Of a DNA stretch of 64,000 nucleotides, positions 36,043 through 44,709 are shown one piece after another; within the stretch, counting starts at the first letter, position 1, and each line of letters opens with the position of its first letter. The DNA lies in assembly GCF_001187535.1 (NCBI RefSeq), contig NZ_LFIO01000958.1, positions 62,001 through 126,000 of the forward strand, in the 5' to 3' direction. The notes under the pieces are model-generated. The model was not told the origin of the DNA, ran no database searches, and saw only the letters and a program-made list of their open reading frames with translations. This DNA is from Rhizobium ecuadorense. GTDB lineage: Bacteria > Pseudomonadota > Alphaproteobacteria > Rhizobiales > Rhizobiaceae. A program made the translations under genes and the position numbers.

Positions 36043-36474
36043 GTCCTGCCTCAACGCTTGTCCCCAACCCACTATCCAGGCGAATGCCTGGTTCAAAACT
36101 TTCGCAGCATCCGGACGAAGCAACGCGTCGAGACGGTCCTCACCACCAGTTGCAACCGGCGGGTCGAAGCCCCCTGATCAGCTATGTTTCGGAGCTGTCT
36201 GAAGAGATGGATACCGGATCAACCCGGTACGGCGGGACGGCGTCATGCCTGGTGGGAACGAGTTCATCTTCCCATTCCGACGTGTAAACCAATGTTTATG
36301 GTTAATTCCTTGCTTGAAGGTTAATAAGCCCTTCGCTGTGCCGGCTTTTGACGCAATTCAAGGCCGCCCACAGCAAATACTGCGGCGGAGTTGCACGGCT
36401 GCTACAAGGCACACGCAAGCTCCGTGTTATAGGCCGGGCGATAACCAAGACATGACGTCGACAAGGACAGAGCA
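36043..36474. promoter_or_regulatory. Upstream region of the chemotaxis operon
   Basis: 432 nt before icpA. No convincing gene is present. On the icpA strand TTAACCATAAACATTGGTTTACA (complement of 36283-36305) resembles the TTAACCATAATGCTGTTTTC element ahead of the flagellin genes, so it may be a shared class III promoter. The right end, around GGACAGAGCA, leads into a small plus-strand gene. Confidence 0.45.
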
Positions 36475-36588
36475 ATGATTGTTCTCGGATTGGGTGCCTG
36501 CTTGATTGCAATGACGCTGCTTGCCGCCGTCGCCCGCCTGGATTTTCTCGCTGCGAACCGCGATCTCCGCGCGCTGCGGGTGTTCTAA
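36475..36588 (+). CDS. Small hydrophobic protein (37 aa)
   Basis: ATG with GGAC 8 nt upstream. The product begins MIVLGLGACLIAMTLLAAVA, one membrane-spanning helix, then a basic tail with RLDFLAANRDLRALR and a stop after VF. The gene is 80 nt before the GT39 glycosyltransferase gene on the same strand. A real single-pass small membrane protein is plausible, but the length is too short to be sure. Confidence 0.45.
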   Translation: MIVLGLGACLIAMTLLAAVARLDFLAANRDLRALRVF

Positions 36589-36668
36589 AACCCTCACCTG
36601 CCCGTTGGCAGCCCGGCACCTTTGGTGTATCGCACTGGCGCCTTTCATGTCAGCGGAACACTTGGTTC

Positions 36669-38090
36669 ATGTCCCCCAGATCCGGTCTCCTCATTGTTCT
36701 CGGCTTCACGCTCTGGCGCGTCGTCACGCTGCTTTTCGATCGGACGGACCTGTTCGTCGATGAGGCGCAGTACTGGTTCTGGGCGCAGAATCTCGATCTC
36801 GGCTATTATTCCAAGCCGCCGATGATCGCCTGGGTGATCCGTGGCGTGACCGAGCTTTCCGGCTCCAACGCCATCTACTGGATCAGGCTCTCCGGACCGC
36901 TGATCCACATGGCGGCGGCACTGGTTTTGATGAAGGTCGCAAAGCGTTTCGTCGGCCCGGCGATCGAAGGCTGGACGGGCGCGACCTATATCACCCTCCC
37001 GGGTGTGGCGCTTTCCTCGGTGTTTTTCTCGACCGACGTGATCCTGCTGTTTTTCATCGCGATCACCTTGCTTGCCTATTTCGGCCTGACACAGCGGCGC
37101 TCGGTCGGGCTGGCGCTGGTCATGGGCCTCGGCGTCGGCCTCGCCTTCCTGACGAAATATGCCGTGCTGTTCGTGGTTCCGGGCGGTGCACTTGCCCTCC
37201 TCCTCATTCCGGCGGCGCGCATCGCCATCCGGGATTTCATCATCGCAGTCGCGGTTGCGGCGGTCGTCGCCCTGCCGAACCTCTGGTGGAACCTGCAGCA
37301 CAACAATACGACGGTGCGGCATACGCAGGACATCGCCCATTGGAGCGACCTCGGCATCAATCTCCGTCGCGGCCTTGAATTCTTCTCCGCGCAATTCGGC
37401 GTCGTCGGACCGATCATCTTCTTTGCAATGCTCTGGGCAGTCTATCGCATGATCAAGGGCAGGAGCGACGATCGGGAAAAGATGCTGGTCTGGCTGTCGA
37501 TGCCGGTGGTCGTGCTGATCACGCTGCAGGCAACGGTCGCCAAGGCCTATGCCAACTGGGCCGTGACCGCCTATGTCGCCGGCACCATCCTTGCCGTCTG
37601 GCTGCTTTATCGGATGTGGCCGAAGGGCCTGAGACTGTCGCTCACCATCAACGGCATCGCCAGCCTGCTCTTTCCGCTGGCGACGATCTTTCCGCAGCAA
37701 TTGCTGCTGCCGAACGGGGACACGTTGATGAAACGCTATCTCGGCCGCGCCGAGGTCAGCCGCGAGGCCGCCGCACTCGCCGCTCAGGCCGGCACCGACA
37801 TCATCGTCACCAACAATCGCGACATGGTCGCCGATCTTTTCTATACGCTGCGCGATGCATCCTACAGGATCTATGCGCGGGCGCCCGCCGGCCTTCCCGA
37901 GAGCTATTACGAACAGGAATTCGCTCTACCCGCCGACATCACCGGCAAGGTGCTTTTCCTGACGGACGGGTCCCTCACCTGCGCCGCCGAGACGCCCGAA
38001 ATGCTGAAGACCTGGCAGCCGACGGAAGGCTATTACCGGGGCAAGTCGCTCTCCGTCTACAGGGTCTCCGCCGCCTGCCTGGCGCCCTGA
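36669..38090 (+). CDS. GT39-family (ArnT/PMT-like) membrane glycosyltransferase
   Basis: 473 residues with about ten membrane helices. The N-terminal loop carries DRTDLFVDEAQYWFWAQNLD followed by YYSKPPMIAW, the Asp-Glu and Lys-Pro-Pro pattern of GT39/ArnT enzymes. These use polyprenyl-phosphate sugars to modify lipid A, proteins or polysaccharide on the periplasmic side. The last ~130 residues form a soluble domain with TDIIVTNNRDMVADLFYTLR. The acceptor cannot be told from sequence. It is not clearly in an operon. Confidence 0.85.
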   Translation: MSPRSGLLIVLGFTLWRVVTLLFDRTDLFVDEAQYWFWAQNLDLGYYSKPPMIAWVIRGVTELSGSNAIYWIRLSGPLIHMAAALVLMKVAKRFVGPAIEGWTGATYITLPGVALSSVFFSTDVILLFFIAITLLAYFGLTQRRSVGLALVMGLGVGLAFLTKYAVLFVVPGGALALLLIPAARIAIRDFIIAVAVAAVVALPNLWWNLQHNNTTVRHTQDIAHWSDLGINLRRGLEFFSAQFGVVGPIIFFAMLWAVYRMIKGRSDDREKMLVWLSMPVVVLITLQATVAKAYANWAVTAYVAGTILAVWLLYRMWPKGLRLSLTINGIASLLFPLATIFPQQLLLPNGDTLMKRYLGRAEVSREAAALAAQAGTDIIVTNNRDMVADLFYTLRDASYRIYARAPAGLPESYYEQEFALPADITGKVLFLTDGSLTCAAETPEMLKTWQPTEGYYRGKSLSVYRVSAACLAP

Positions 38091-38114
38091 GCCAAGCGAT
38101 TCCGGTTCAAAGAA

Positions 38115-38369
38115 CTACCTCATGGGCAGGCAGAGGCCGGTGCCAGCCCCTTCGATCTCGACAAATCTGACGCCGCCTTCCTCGAAGGCGAGGCGCAGCT
38201 GCGCCTCCGTCGCGCGGTGGATGTCGTGGTGGCGTCCCTCATAATCGCGGATGGTGCTGCGCGAGACGGCGGCCCTTTCGGCAAGATCGGTCTGGGTCCA
38301 GTCGAGCAGGCCGCGCGCCGCCCGGCAGAGAGCCGGGGTCAGAATTGTTTCCCTTGCGCCTTGACCCAT
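38115..38369 (-). CDS. Small XRE-family transcription regulator
   Basis: 84 residues from ATG 38369; an ATG at 38405 is a longer in-frame alternative. The helix-turn-helix is LDWTQTDLAERAAVSRSTIR with DYEGRHHDIHRATEAQLRLA. The C-terminal EEGGVRFVEIEGAGTGLCLP is common in short rhizobial XRE proteins. It is divergent from the antiporter gene 79 nt away, with an inverted repeat between them, so local control is likely. Confidence 0.82.
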   Translation of the reverse strand: MGQGARETILTPALCRAARGLLDWTQTDLAERAAVSRSTIRDYEGRHHDIHRATEAQLRLAFEEGGVRFVEIEGAGTGLCLPMR

Positions 38370-38393
38370 GATTACAACTTGCCCATATTGGTC

Positions 38394-38412
38394 GACATAG
38401 ACCATATATGTC
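38394..38412. promoter_or_regulatory. Candidate operator between the XRE gene and the antiporter gene
   Basis: Perfect 6-bp arms GACATA (38394-38399) and TATGTC (38407-38412) with a 7-nt spacer. An overlapping GGTC-GACATA-GACC repeat lies at 38391-38404. It sits 37 nt before the antiporter start and overlaps the upstream ATG option of the XRE gene. A role as binding site for the XRE protein is an inference. Confidence 0.4.
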
Positions 38413-38448
38413 ACATTACAAACAGGATTTCCAGATCGGGAGACAGCA

Positions 38449-40269
38449 ATGCCGCACGATACGCCCTTGATTTCGACAATCGTCGGCGGCCTCGTGCTGG
38501 CTTTCATCTTCGGCGCTTTTGCCCATCGGCTGCGCATGCCGCCGCTGGTGGGCTACCTGATTGCCGGCGTGCTGGTGGGACCGCATACGCCGGGTTACGT
38601 GGCGGATCAGAGCCTGGCACCGGAGCTTGCCGAAATCGGCGTCATCCTGCTGATGTTCGGCGTCGGGCTGCATTTCTCGCTGAAAGACCTGCTGTCGGTG
38701 CGCGGCATTGCCGTGCCCGGCGCGATCGCCCAGATCGCCTTTGCGACCCTGCTCGGCTGGGGGCTTGGCGCCTTCCTGGGCTGGCCGACCGGCGGCAGCC
38801 TGGTGTTCGGCCTGGCGCTTTCGGTCGCTTCGACCGTGGTGCTGTTGAAAGCGCTGCAGGAGCGGCGCCTGGTCGAGACGGAGCGCGGCCGCATCGCCGT
38901 CGGCTGGCTGATCGTCGAGGATCTCGCCATGGTGCTGGCGCTGGTGCTGATCCCGGCCGCAGCCAGCATCGGCGGTGAGGGGCACGCGCCTGTCGAACCG
39001 CTCTCGGCCGGGTTGAACCGGCTGTTCGGCCTCGATCTCGGCATCGGCGGCATGATCGCCATGACGCTGGTGAAGGTGGCGCTGTTCGTGGCGCTGATGC
39101 TGGTCTTCGGCCGCAAGCTCATTCCCTGGACGATGCACCGCATCGCCCATACCGGATCACGCGAACTCTTCCGGCTCGGCGTGCTGGCGATCGCGCTCGG
39201 CGTCGCCTTCGGGGCGGCCAAGCTCTTCGGCGTGTCGCTGGCGCTCGGCGCCTTCTTTGCCGGCATGGTGCTTGCGGAAAGCGAGCTCAGCCATCGCGCC
39301 GCCCAGGAAAGCCTGCCGCTGCGCGACGCTTTCGCCGTGCTGTTCTTCGTCTCGGTCGGCATGCTGTTCGATCCGAACATCCTGATCGACAAGCCGCTGC
39401 TGATCCTCGCCACCATCTTCATCATCGTCATCGGCAAATCCGTCGCCGCCCTGCTGATCGTGCTCGCCTTCAAGAAGCCGCTCGGCACGGCGCTGACGAT
39501 TTCGGCCAGCCTCGGCCAGATCGGCGAATTCTCCTTCATCCTTGCCGCCCTCGGGGTCGAACTCGGGCTGCTGCCGGAGGAAGGCCGCGATCTGATCCTT
39601 GCCGGCGCCATCATCTCGATCATCCTCAATCCGCTGCTGTTTTTCCTCTGCGACCGCATGCGGCCGTTTTTCGAAGGAAAGCGCGAGGAAAGCGCAGCCG
39701 AGCCCGCTGCGCCCTCTGCAGATGCGACCATCACCCAGGAGACCGCGGCGCTCGAGGATGACGACGTGCATCCGACCGCCCTCAGCGGCCATGCCATTCT
39801 CATCGGTTACGGCCGGGTCGGCCGGATCGTCGGGCAGAACCTCAAATCATCAGGCACGCCGTTCCTGGTCATCGAGGATTCCGACAAGCGTATCGGCGAA
39901 CTGAAGGCGCTGGGCATCGAGACGTTCATGGGCAATGCGGTGGCGAGGGAAACGCTCGATCTTGCCAATCTCTCCGGCGCCCGCAGCCTTGCCATCGCCA
40001 TCCCGAACGCCTTCGAAGCATGCCGCATCGCCGAGCAGGCGCGCAGCGTCAATCCGTCGATCCTCATCGTCGCGCGTGCCCATTCCGACGCCGAAGTCGA
40101 TGAATTGAAGCAATATGGCGCCGACACCGTCATCATGGGTGAGCGTGAAATTGCGCTGGGTATGGTTGACCGGCTCGCCCAAGTGCATCATGAGGGTGTG
40201 CCCTATGAAGACGGGCATGGGCCTGATACACTTATTTCGACGGATGAACCTCCGCCGCAAAGACAATGA
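38449..40269 (+). CDS. CPA2-family cation/proton antiporter with TrkA-N domain (YbaL/KefB type)
   Basis: 606 residues. About twelve membrane helices (1-400) with family marks HRLRMPPLVGYLIAGVLVGP, ELAEIGVILLMFGVGLHFSL and GWLIVEDLAMVLALVLIP. The cytoplasmic TrkA-N nucleotide-binding domain (about 440-580) has AILIGYGRVGRIVGQNL. YbaL-like proteins are probable K+ or Na+/H+ antiporters gated by nucleotide or glutathione binding; which ion is not decidable here. The ribosome site is GGGAGA. Confidence 0.9.
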   Translation: MPHDTPLISTIVGGLVLAFIFGAFAHRLRMPPLVGYLIAGVLVGPHTPGYVADQSLAPELAEIGVILLMFGVGLHFSLKDLLSVRGIAVPGAIAQIAFATLLGWGLGAFLGWPTGGSLVFGLALSVASTVVLLKALQERRLVETERGRIAVGWLIVEDLAMVLALVLIPAAASIGGEGHAPVEPLSAGLNRLFGLDLGIGGMIAMTLVKVALFVALMLVFGRKLIPWTMHRIAHTGSRELFRLGVLAIALGVAFGAAKLFGVSLALGAFFAGMVLAESELSHRAAQESLPLRDAFAVLFFVSVGMLFDPNILIDKPLLILATIFIIVIGKSVAALLIVLAFKKPLGTALTISASLGQIGEFSFILAALGVELGLLPEEGRDLILAGAIISIILNPLLFFLCDRMRPFFEGKREESAAEPAAPSADATITQETAALEDDDVHPTALSGHAILIGYGRVGRIVGQNLKSSGTPFLVIEDSDKRIGELKALGIETFMGNAVARETLDLANLSGARSLAIAIPNAFEACRIAEQARSVNPSILIVARAHSDAEVDELKQYGADTVIMGEREIALGMVDRLAQVHHEGVPYEDGHGPDTLISTDEPPPQRQ

Positions 40270-40323
40270 GAGATTGGCGCGCTTTTGAGCCGATACGGGA
40301 GTGACATCGCCGGGACGGAGAAG

Positions 40324-40704
40324 ATGGAGCTGGAGCAGCACCGTCTGACGAACCGTGTCGCCGCCTCCCTCCTCGTCGCCGTCCTTGCCTATATCGGCCT
40401 GCTTTTCGGTGGCAATCTGGTGATCTCGCCGGCCGCCGCCGTCAATACGCTTTCCTCCTCCGGCCGGGATCCGCAACCGCCGCAGCTGACCGCGCGCGAT
40501 GCCGTGCGCGGCGTGCTTTCCACCGAGCGCAGGCTTGCGCCGAAGCAGGCAGCCTATGACGGCGGATCGCCGGCTCTTGCAACTGCCCCGACCCTCGATT
40601 TCGCCGGCTGGACCATTTCAGCCGCCTTTCCGGCATTTGAAGCGCCGTTTCATGCCGCGGTCTCCAGGACCCATCAGCCGCGCGCACCGCCGGCTGCTGC
40701 CTGA
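40324..40704 (+). CDS. Hypothetical protein with one membrane helix
   Basis: 126 residues from ATG 40324 (GGAG close upstream); an in-frame TTG at 40285 lacks a ribosome site. It has one hydrophobic helix (about 15-40, VAASLLVAVLAYIGLLFGGN), then a Pro/Ala-rich soluble part ending HQPRAPPAAA. No known family recognised. It lies between the antiporter gene and secDF, 83 nt before the latter. Confidence 0.6.
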   Translation: MELEQHRLTNRVAASLLVAVLAYIGLLFGGNLVISPAAAVNTLSSSGRDPQPPQLTARDAVRGVLSTERRLAPKQAAYDGGSPALATAPTLDFAGWTISAAFPAFEAPFHAAVSRTHQPRAPPAAA

Positions 40705-40787
40705 CGTTTGCGCCAAGGCGCTTCCGACATCTGACGACATGCCGCCAGCGCCCAGGCGCCGGCCCCCGATTATCTAAGGAATACAAC

Positions 40788-43337
40788 ATGCGTACTTCAC
40801 CATGGCTGGTGTTCACCTATTCGGTGATCATCGTACTCGGCCTATTGATCGCTCTGCCGAACGCCCTGCCGCAATCCGTCCTTCAGCGCGTGCCGGCATG
40901 GCTGCCGCATGAACAGGTGTCGCTCGGCCTCGACCTTCGCGGCGGCTCGCATCTCGTTCTGGAAGTCGACGAAGCCGATCTGACCAAGGAGCGGCTGCAA
41001 TCGCTGCTTCAGGACGCGCGCCGCGTGCTGCGCGAAAAGGGCATCCAGCCGAAGGCCGTCGTCCGCAGCCAGAACCAGATCGTCGTGACGCTCGCCGATG
41101 CCACGCAGAGCGATGCCGCCGTCACCGACCTCAAGACGCTCGCCAACCCGATCAGCACCGGCCTCAGCGCCGGCCAGGCGGATCTTGATGTCACGGCGAA
41201 CGGAGCCACCATCACCGTCGGCTTCTCCAAGGCCGGCATCTCCGCCAATGTCGACAATGCCGTCCAGCAGAGCCTGGAAGTCATCCGCCAGCGCGTCGAC
41301 CAGGTCGGCGTCTCCGAGCCGACGATCCAGCGCATCGGCGCCAACCGGGTGCTCGTGCAGTTGCCCGGCGCACAGGATCCGACACGGCTGCGCCAACTTC
41401 TCGGCTCCACGGCGAAGATGTCGTTCCACATGGTGGCGCCGAACAACCAGCCCGGCCCGGGCATCACCATGATGCAGGATGATGAAGGCCGGTCCTATGC
41501 TGTTCTCGACCGTGTCGAACTCTCCGGCGACCGGCTTTCGGATGCCCGCGTCAGCTTCGATCAGAACACGCATGAGCCGATCGTGAGCTTCCGCTTCGAC
41601 AGCGCCGGCGCCAGCCGCTTTGCCGAAATCACCCGCCAAAATGTCGGCAATCCCTTCGCCATCGTCCTCGACGACAAGGTGCTGAGCGCACCCAATATCC
41701 GCGAGCCGATCACCGGCGGCTCCGGCCAGATCTCCGGCAGCTTCACGGCCGACAGCGCGACGACGCTTGCCGCCATGCTGCGCGCCGGCGCCCTGCCTGC
41801 CAAGCTGACCGTCATCGAGGAACGCACTGTCGGCGCCGACCTTGGCGCCGACGCCATTAAGATGGGCATTTATTCCGGCGTCGTCGGCTTTGCCCTCGTC
41901 GCGCTCTTCATCTTCGTGCTCTACGGCACCTGGGGCATCCTGGCGAATGTGGCGCTGCTGATCCACACGATCCTGACCTTCTCGGCGCTGACGCTGGTCG
42001 GTGCGACGCTGACGCTGCCGGGTATTGCCGGTGTCGTTCTCGGCATCGGCCTTGCGGTCGATGCGAACGTCCTCATCAACGAGCGTATTCGTGAAGAGAC
42101 CCGCAAGGGCAAGGGCGCCTTTGCCGCCATCGATACGGGCTTCAATCGTGCCTATTCGACCATCATCGACGGCAACATGACGGCCCTGATCGCTGCGGCC
42201 ATCCTGTTCTTCTTCGGTTCCGGGCCGGTTCGCGGCTTTGCAGTGACCATGGCGCTCGGCCTGATCATCTCGATGTTCACCTCCGTCGCCTTCGTGCGCG
42301 TCGCGATGATCGAGATCACCCGCCGCCGTAAGTTCAAGGTGCTGAACATCCGGCCGTTGATCCCGTTCAGCCCCTATGACAAGCACATCGAGTTCATGAA
42401 GGCGCGCTTCTTCGGCGTCACCGTTTCGGCGCTGCTTTCGATCGCCTCCGTCGTGCTCTTCATTCACCCCGGTCTCAATTACGGCGTCGATTTCCGCGGC
42501 GGCATCCAGATGTCCGTCAAGACCCAAGGGGTGGCCGATCTTGCGAAGTTCCGCGAAGGTCTTGATAGTCTCGGCCTCGGCGAAATCACCCTGCAGTCCT
42601 TCGGCGACAAAAGCAGCATTCTCGTTCGCGCTCAGCGGCAGGAAGGCGGCGAAGAGGCGCAGACCGCAGCAGTAACCAAGCTTAAGGCCGAAGTTGCCAA
42701 GATCGATCCGACCGCCACCGTCGAAGGCACCGACGTCATCGGCCCGAAGGTCAGCGGCGAGCTTGCCTCGGCCGGCATCCTGTCGGTGGTGATCGCCAGC
42801 CTGGCGATGCTGATCTATATCTGGGTGCGGTTCGAATGGCCGTTTGCCGTCGGCGCCATTGTCACACTGGTGCTCGACGTCACCAAGGCGATCGGCTTCT
42901 TCGCGATCACCGGCCTCGACTTCAACCTGACAGCCATCGCCGCCATCCTGACGCTCGTCGGTTACTCGGTGAACGACAAGGTCGTCGTCTATGACCGCAT
43001 GCGCGAAAATATGCGGCTCTATAAGTCGATGCCGCTGCGCGAAATCATCGACAAGTCGATCAACGAGACCCTGGCGCGAAGCCTCTACACCAATGCGACA
43101 GCCTTCCTCGCTCTGGTGCCGATGGCGATCTGGGGCGGCAGCGCGGTGTCGAGTTTCGCGATCCCGATGGTCTTCGGCATTCTCGTGGCCGGCGCCTCGT
43201 CGATCTTCATCGCAGCCCCGATCCTGCTCTTCCTCGGCGACTGGCGCCGCCGTCACGCCAAGGCGGCATCGGCAACCGAGGGCGCCATCGAAATCATCCC
43301 GCCGGAACAGGGTCGCCCGCGCAAGTCGGCGAGCTAA
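40788..43337 (+). CDS. secDF: SecDF, fused protein-translocation accessory subunit
   Basis: 849 residues. The SecD half (about 1-510) has the D1 signature VSLGLDLRGGSHLVLEV and the GIGLAVDANVLINERIREET stretch. The SecF half (about 520-849) has NYGVDFRGGIQMSVK and LVGYSVNDKVVVYDRMRENM. Together there are twelve membrane helices and two periplasmic domains. The complex uses the proton gradient to finish Sec-dependent export. Both halves on one chain is common in some alphaproteobacteria and firmicutes. Start ATG has AGGAAT upstream; a hairpin terminator follows. Confidence 0.96.
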   Translation: MRTSPWLVFTYSVIIVLGLLIALPNALPQSVLQRVPAWLPHEQVSLGLDLRGGSHLVLEVDEADLTKERLQSLLQDARRVLREKGIQPKAVVRSQNQIVVTLADATQSDAAVTDLKTLANPISTGLSAGQADLDVTANGATITVGFSKAGISANVDNAVQQSLEVIRQRVDQVGVSEPTIQRIGANRVLVQLPGAQDPTRLRQLLGSTAKMSFHMVAPNNQPGPGITMMQDDEGRSYAVLDRVELSGDRLSDARVSFDQNTHEPIVSFRFDSAGASRFAEITRQNVGNPFAIVLDDKVLSAPNIREPITGGSGQISGSFTADSATTLAAMLRAGALPAKLTVIEERTVGADLGADAIKMGIYSGVVGFALVALFIFVLYGTWGILANVALLIHTILTFSALTLVGATLTLPGIAGVVLGIGLAVDANVLINERIREETRKGKGAFAAIDTGFNRAYSTIIDGNMTALIAAAILFFFGSGPVRGFAVTMALGLIISMFTSVAFVRVAMIEITRRRKFKVLNIRPLIPFSPYDKHIEFMKARFFGVTVSALLSIASVVLFIHPGLNYGVDFRGGIQMSVKTQGVADLAKFREGLDSLGLGEITLQSFGDKSSILVRAQRQEGGEEAQTAAVTKLKAEVAKIDPTATVEGTDVIGPKVSGELASAGILSVVIASLAMLIYIWVRFEWPFAVGAIVTLVLDVTKAIGFFAITGLDFNLTAIAAILTLVGYSVNDKVVVYDRMRENMRLYKSMPLREIIDKSINETLARSLYTNATAFLALVPMAIWGGSAVSSFAIPMVFGILVAGASSIFIAAPILLFLGDWRRRHAKAASATEGAIEIIPPEQGRPRKSAS

Positions 43338-43364
43338 AATCCGCGTGTTGACGCATGCTTGAAC

Positions 43365-43398
43365 AGGGCGCCGGTTGCAGAGCCGGCGCCCTCTTTCT
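43365..43398 (+). terminator. Rho-independent terminator after secDF
   Basis: AGGGCGCCGG (43365-43374) pairs with CCGGCGCCCT (43383-43392) over an 8-nt loop and is followed by CTTTCT. It lies 28 nt after the secDF stop. Confidence 0.88.
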
Positions 43399-43510
43399 AT
43401 TGTCGATGACTGCAGAGATAAAATCCTGCAGCGATTCAAAGGATTACAGCGTCGTTGGCGTGTCTGAACAGGATGCGCGGCGCTGTAGCAGAGATCGGGG
43501 GAACCGCCAG

Positions 43511-44221
43511 ATGCCATCAAACCCGACGAGACGACCGGAAGAGAACGATAGCAGTGAGGAGCGCATCAAGCGTTTTCTCGCCACCGCCTCGCACGACCTG
43601 CAATCGCCGCTGCGCCATATCGCCATGTATGCCGAGCTATTGCTCGACGATCTCCAGGAAACGCTCGACGGCGAACAGCTTCAGAGCCTGCGGATGATCA
43701 TGGAAAAGGCGCAAACCGCGCAGCGCCTCACCAAGGCATTGATGAACCTTGCCGGCGGAACACCTCAGGTGACGTCCGAAGAGGTCGATCTGCAGGCGCT
43801 GGCCGAGAAGATCTGGGGCGAGCTGATCGACGAAACCGCGGTCGGCGATGCGACGCTGGAAAGCCAGGGTCAGCCCTCCATCCGGACCGACCCCGCCCTG
43901 CTCGGCCTGGTGCTGCGGCATCTGCTGACCAATGCGCTGACCTGGCGCAGCGAAGCGCCGCTGCATGTGGCTATTGCGGCGGAGCGAATGGGGGCGGATT
44001 GGTTCATCCGGATTTCAGACAACGGGACGGGTATCGATCCGGCTTACCGGGAGCGGATCTTCGAACCGTTCTGGAAATTGCCGAAGGCGGGAACGCTGCC
44101 GGGCGCCGGCCTCGGATTGACGACGGCGCAGGAGTTTCTGACAGCGCTTGGCGGCGATCTCAGCCTCGAACATTCGGATGAAAGCGGCAGCCGCTTCCTC
44201 ATCCGCCTTCCCGTCGCCTGA
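43511..44221 (+). CDS. Sensorless cytoplasmic histidine kinase
   Basis: 236 residues from ATG 43511 (GGGGAA 7 nt upstream). It has only a HisKA domain with H28 in FLATASHDLQSPLRHI and an HATPase domain with RHLLTNALTW (N box), ISDNGTGIDPAYRERIFEPF (G1/F) and LPGAGLGLTTAQEFL (G2). No membrane helix or sensor domain is present, so signal input must come from another protein. The response-regulator gene 44241-44678 lies head to head at its 3' end and is the nearest possible partner. Confidence 0.88.
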   Translation: MPSNPTRRPEENDSSEERIKRFLATASHDLQSPLRHIAMYAELLLDDLQETLDGEQLQSLRMIMEKAQTAQRLTKALMNLAGGTPQVTSEEVDLQALAEKIWGELIDETAVGDATLESQGQPSIRTDPALLGLVLRHLLTNALTWRSEAPLHVAIAAERMGADWFIRISDNGTGIDPAYRERIFEPFWKLPKAGTLPGAGLGLTTAQEFLTALGGDLSLEHSDESGSRFLIRLPVA

Positions 44222-44240
44222 GCTACGGCAAGCGTTCCTT

Positions 44241-44678
44241 TCAGATGCTGTAATCGTCCTTCCAGAAATCCGGGACGTCATAGGTCACATATTCGCGGAT
44301 GATGTGCTGCAGCGTCTGGGCGTCGATTTCGTCCTTGCCGATGCGGAAATCGACGCCGTAATCCGGGAATTCCTGGAAATAGCCGCCCGAGATGTCGGTC
44401 GAGACGACGCCGATCGGGCCGGTGTAGCCGATGCCGCGCAGTTCCGGCACCGTTTCGCGGAAATCGGCGTTCGGCAGAAGGCGATTGTCGAGCAGGATGA
44501 GATCGAAACGCGCCAAGTGGATCTTTTCCAGCGCATCACCGATCGATGGCGAATATTCAACCTCGACGGCCGGCTCGGAGAGATCGGCGATCTTCTTCTT
44601 GAGCGCCCGGAATTCGATGAATTCGTCGTCGACGAAGAGAACCTTCACGGCATTCTTTCGCACAGTTTCGGTGGTCAT
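44241..44678 (-). CDS. Single-domain response regulator
   Basis: 145 residues. The receiver fold is complete: D17-D18 (VLFVDDEFIE), phosphoacceptor D64 (LILLDNRLLP), S93/T94 and K115 (FRIGKDEID). The helix after K115 is extended and ends DVPDFWKDDYSI, unlike the common CheY end. There is no output domain. It is convergent with the sensorless kinase gene and downstream of the LuxR gene on the same strand (31-nt gap). Confidence 0.88.
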   Translation of the reverse strand: MTTETVRKNAVKVLFVDDEFIEFRALKKKIADLSEPAVEVEYSPSIGDALEKIHLARFDLILLDNRLLPNADFRETVPELRGIGYTGPIGVVSTDISGGYFQEFPDYGVDFRIGKDEIDAQTLQHIIREYVTYDVPDFWKDDYSI

Positions 44679-44709
44679 CGACTTAACTTCCCCAATCCCG
44701 AAACCCGCT

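Noticed and set aside
40842-43520. Very long antisense open frame (about 890 codons) opposite secDF
   Set aside because: It is fully opposite a clear SecDF coding region, has low-complexity Arg/Asp/Glu/Ala composition and no recognisable domain. Such frames arise from G/C bias at third codon positions.
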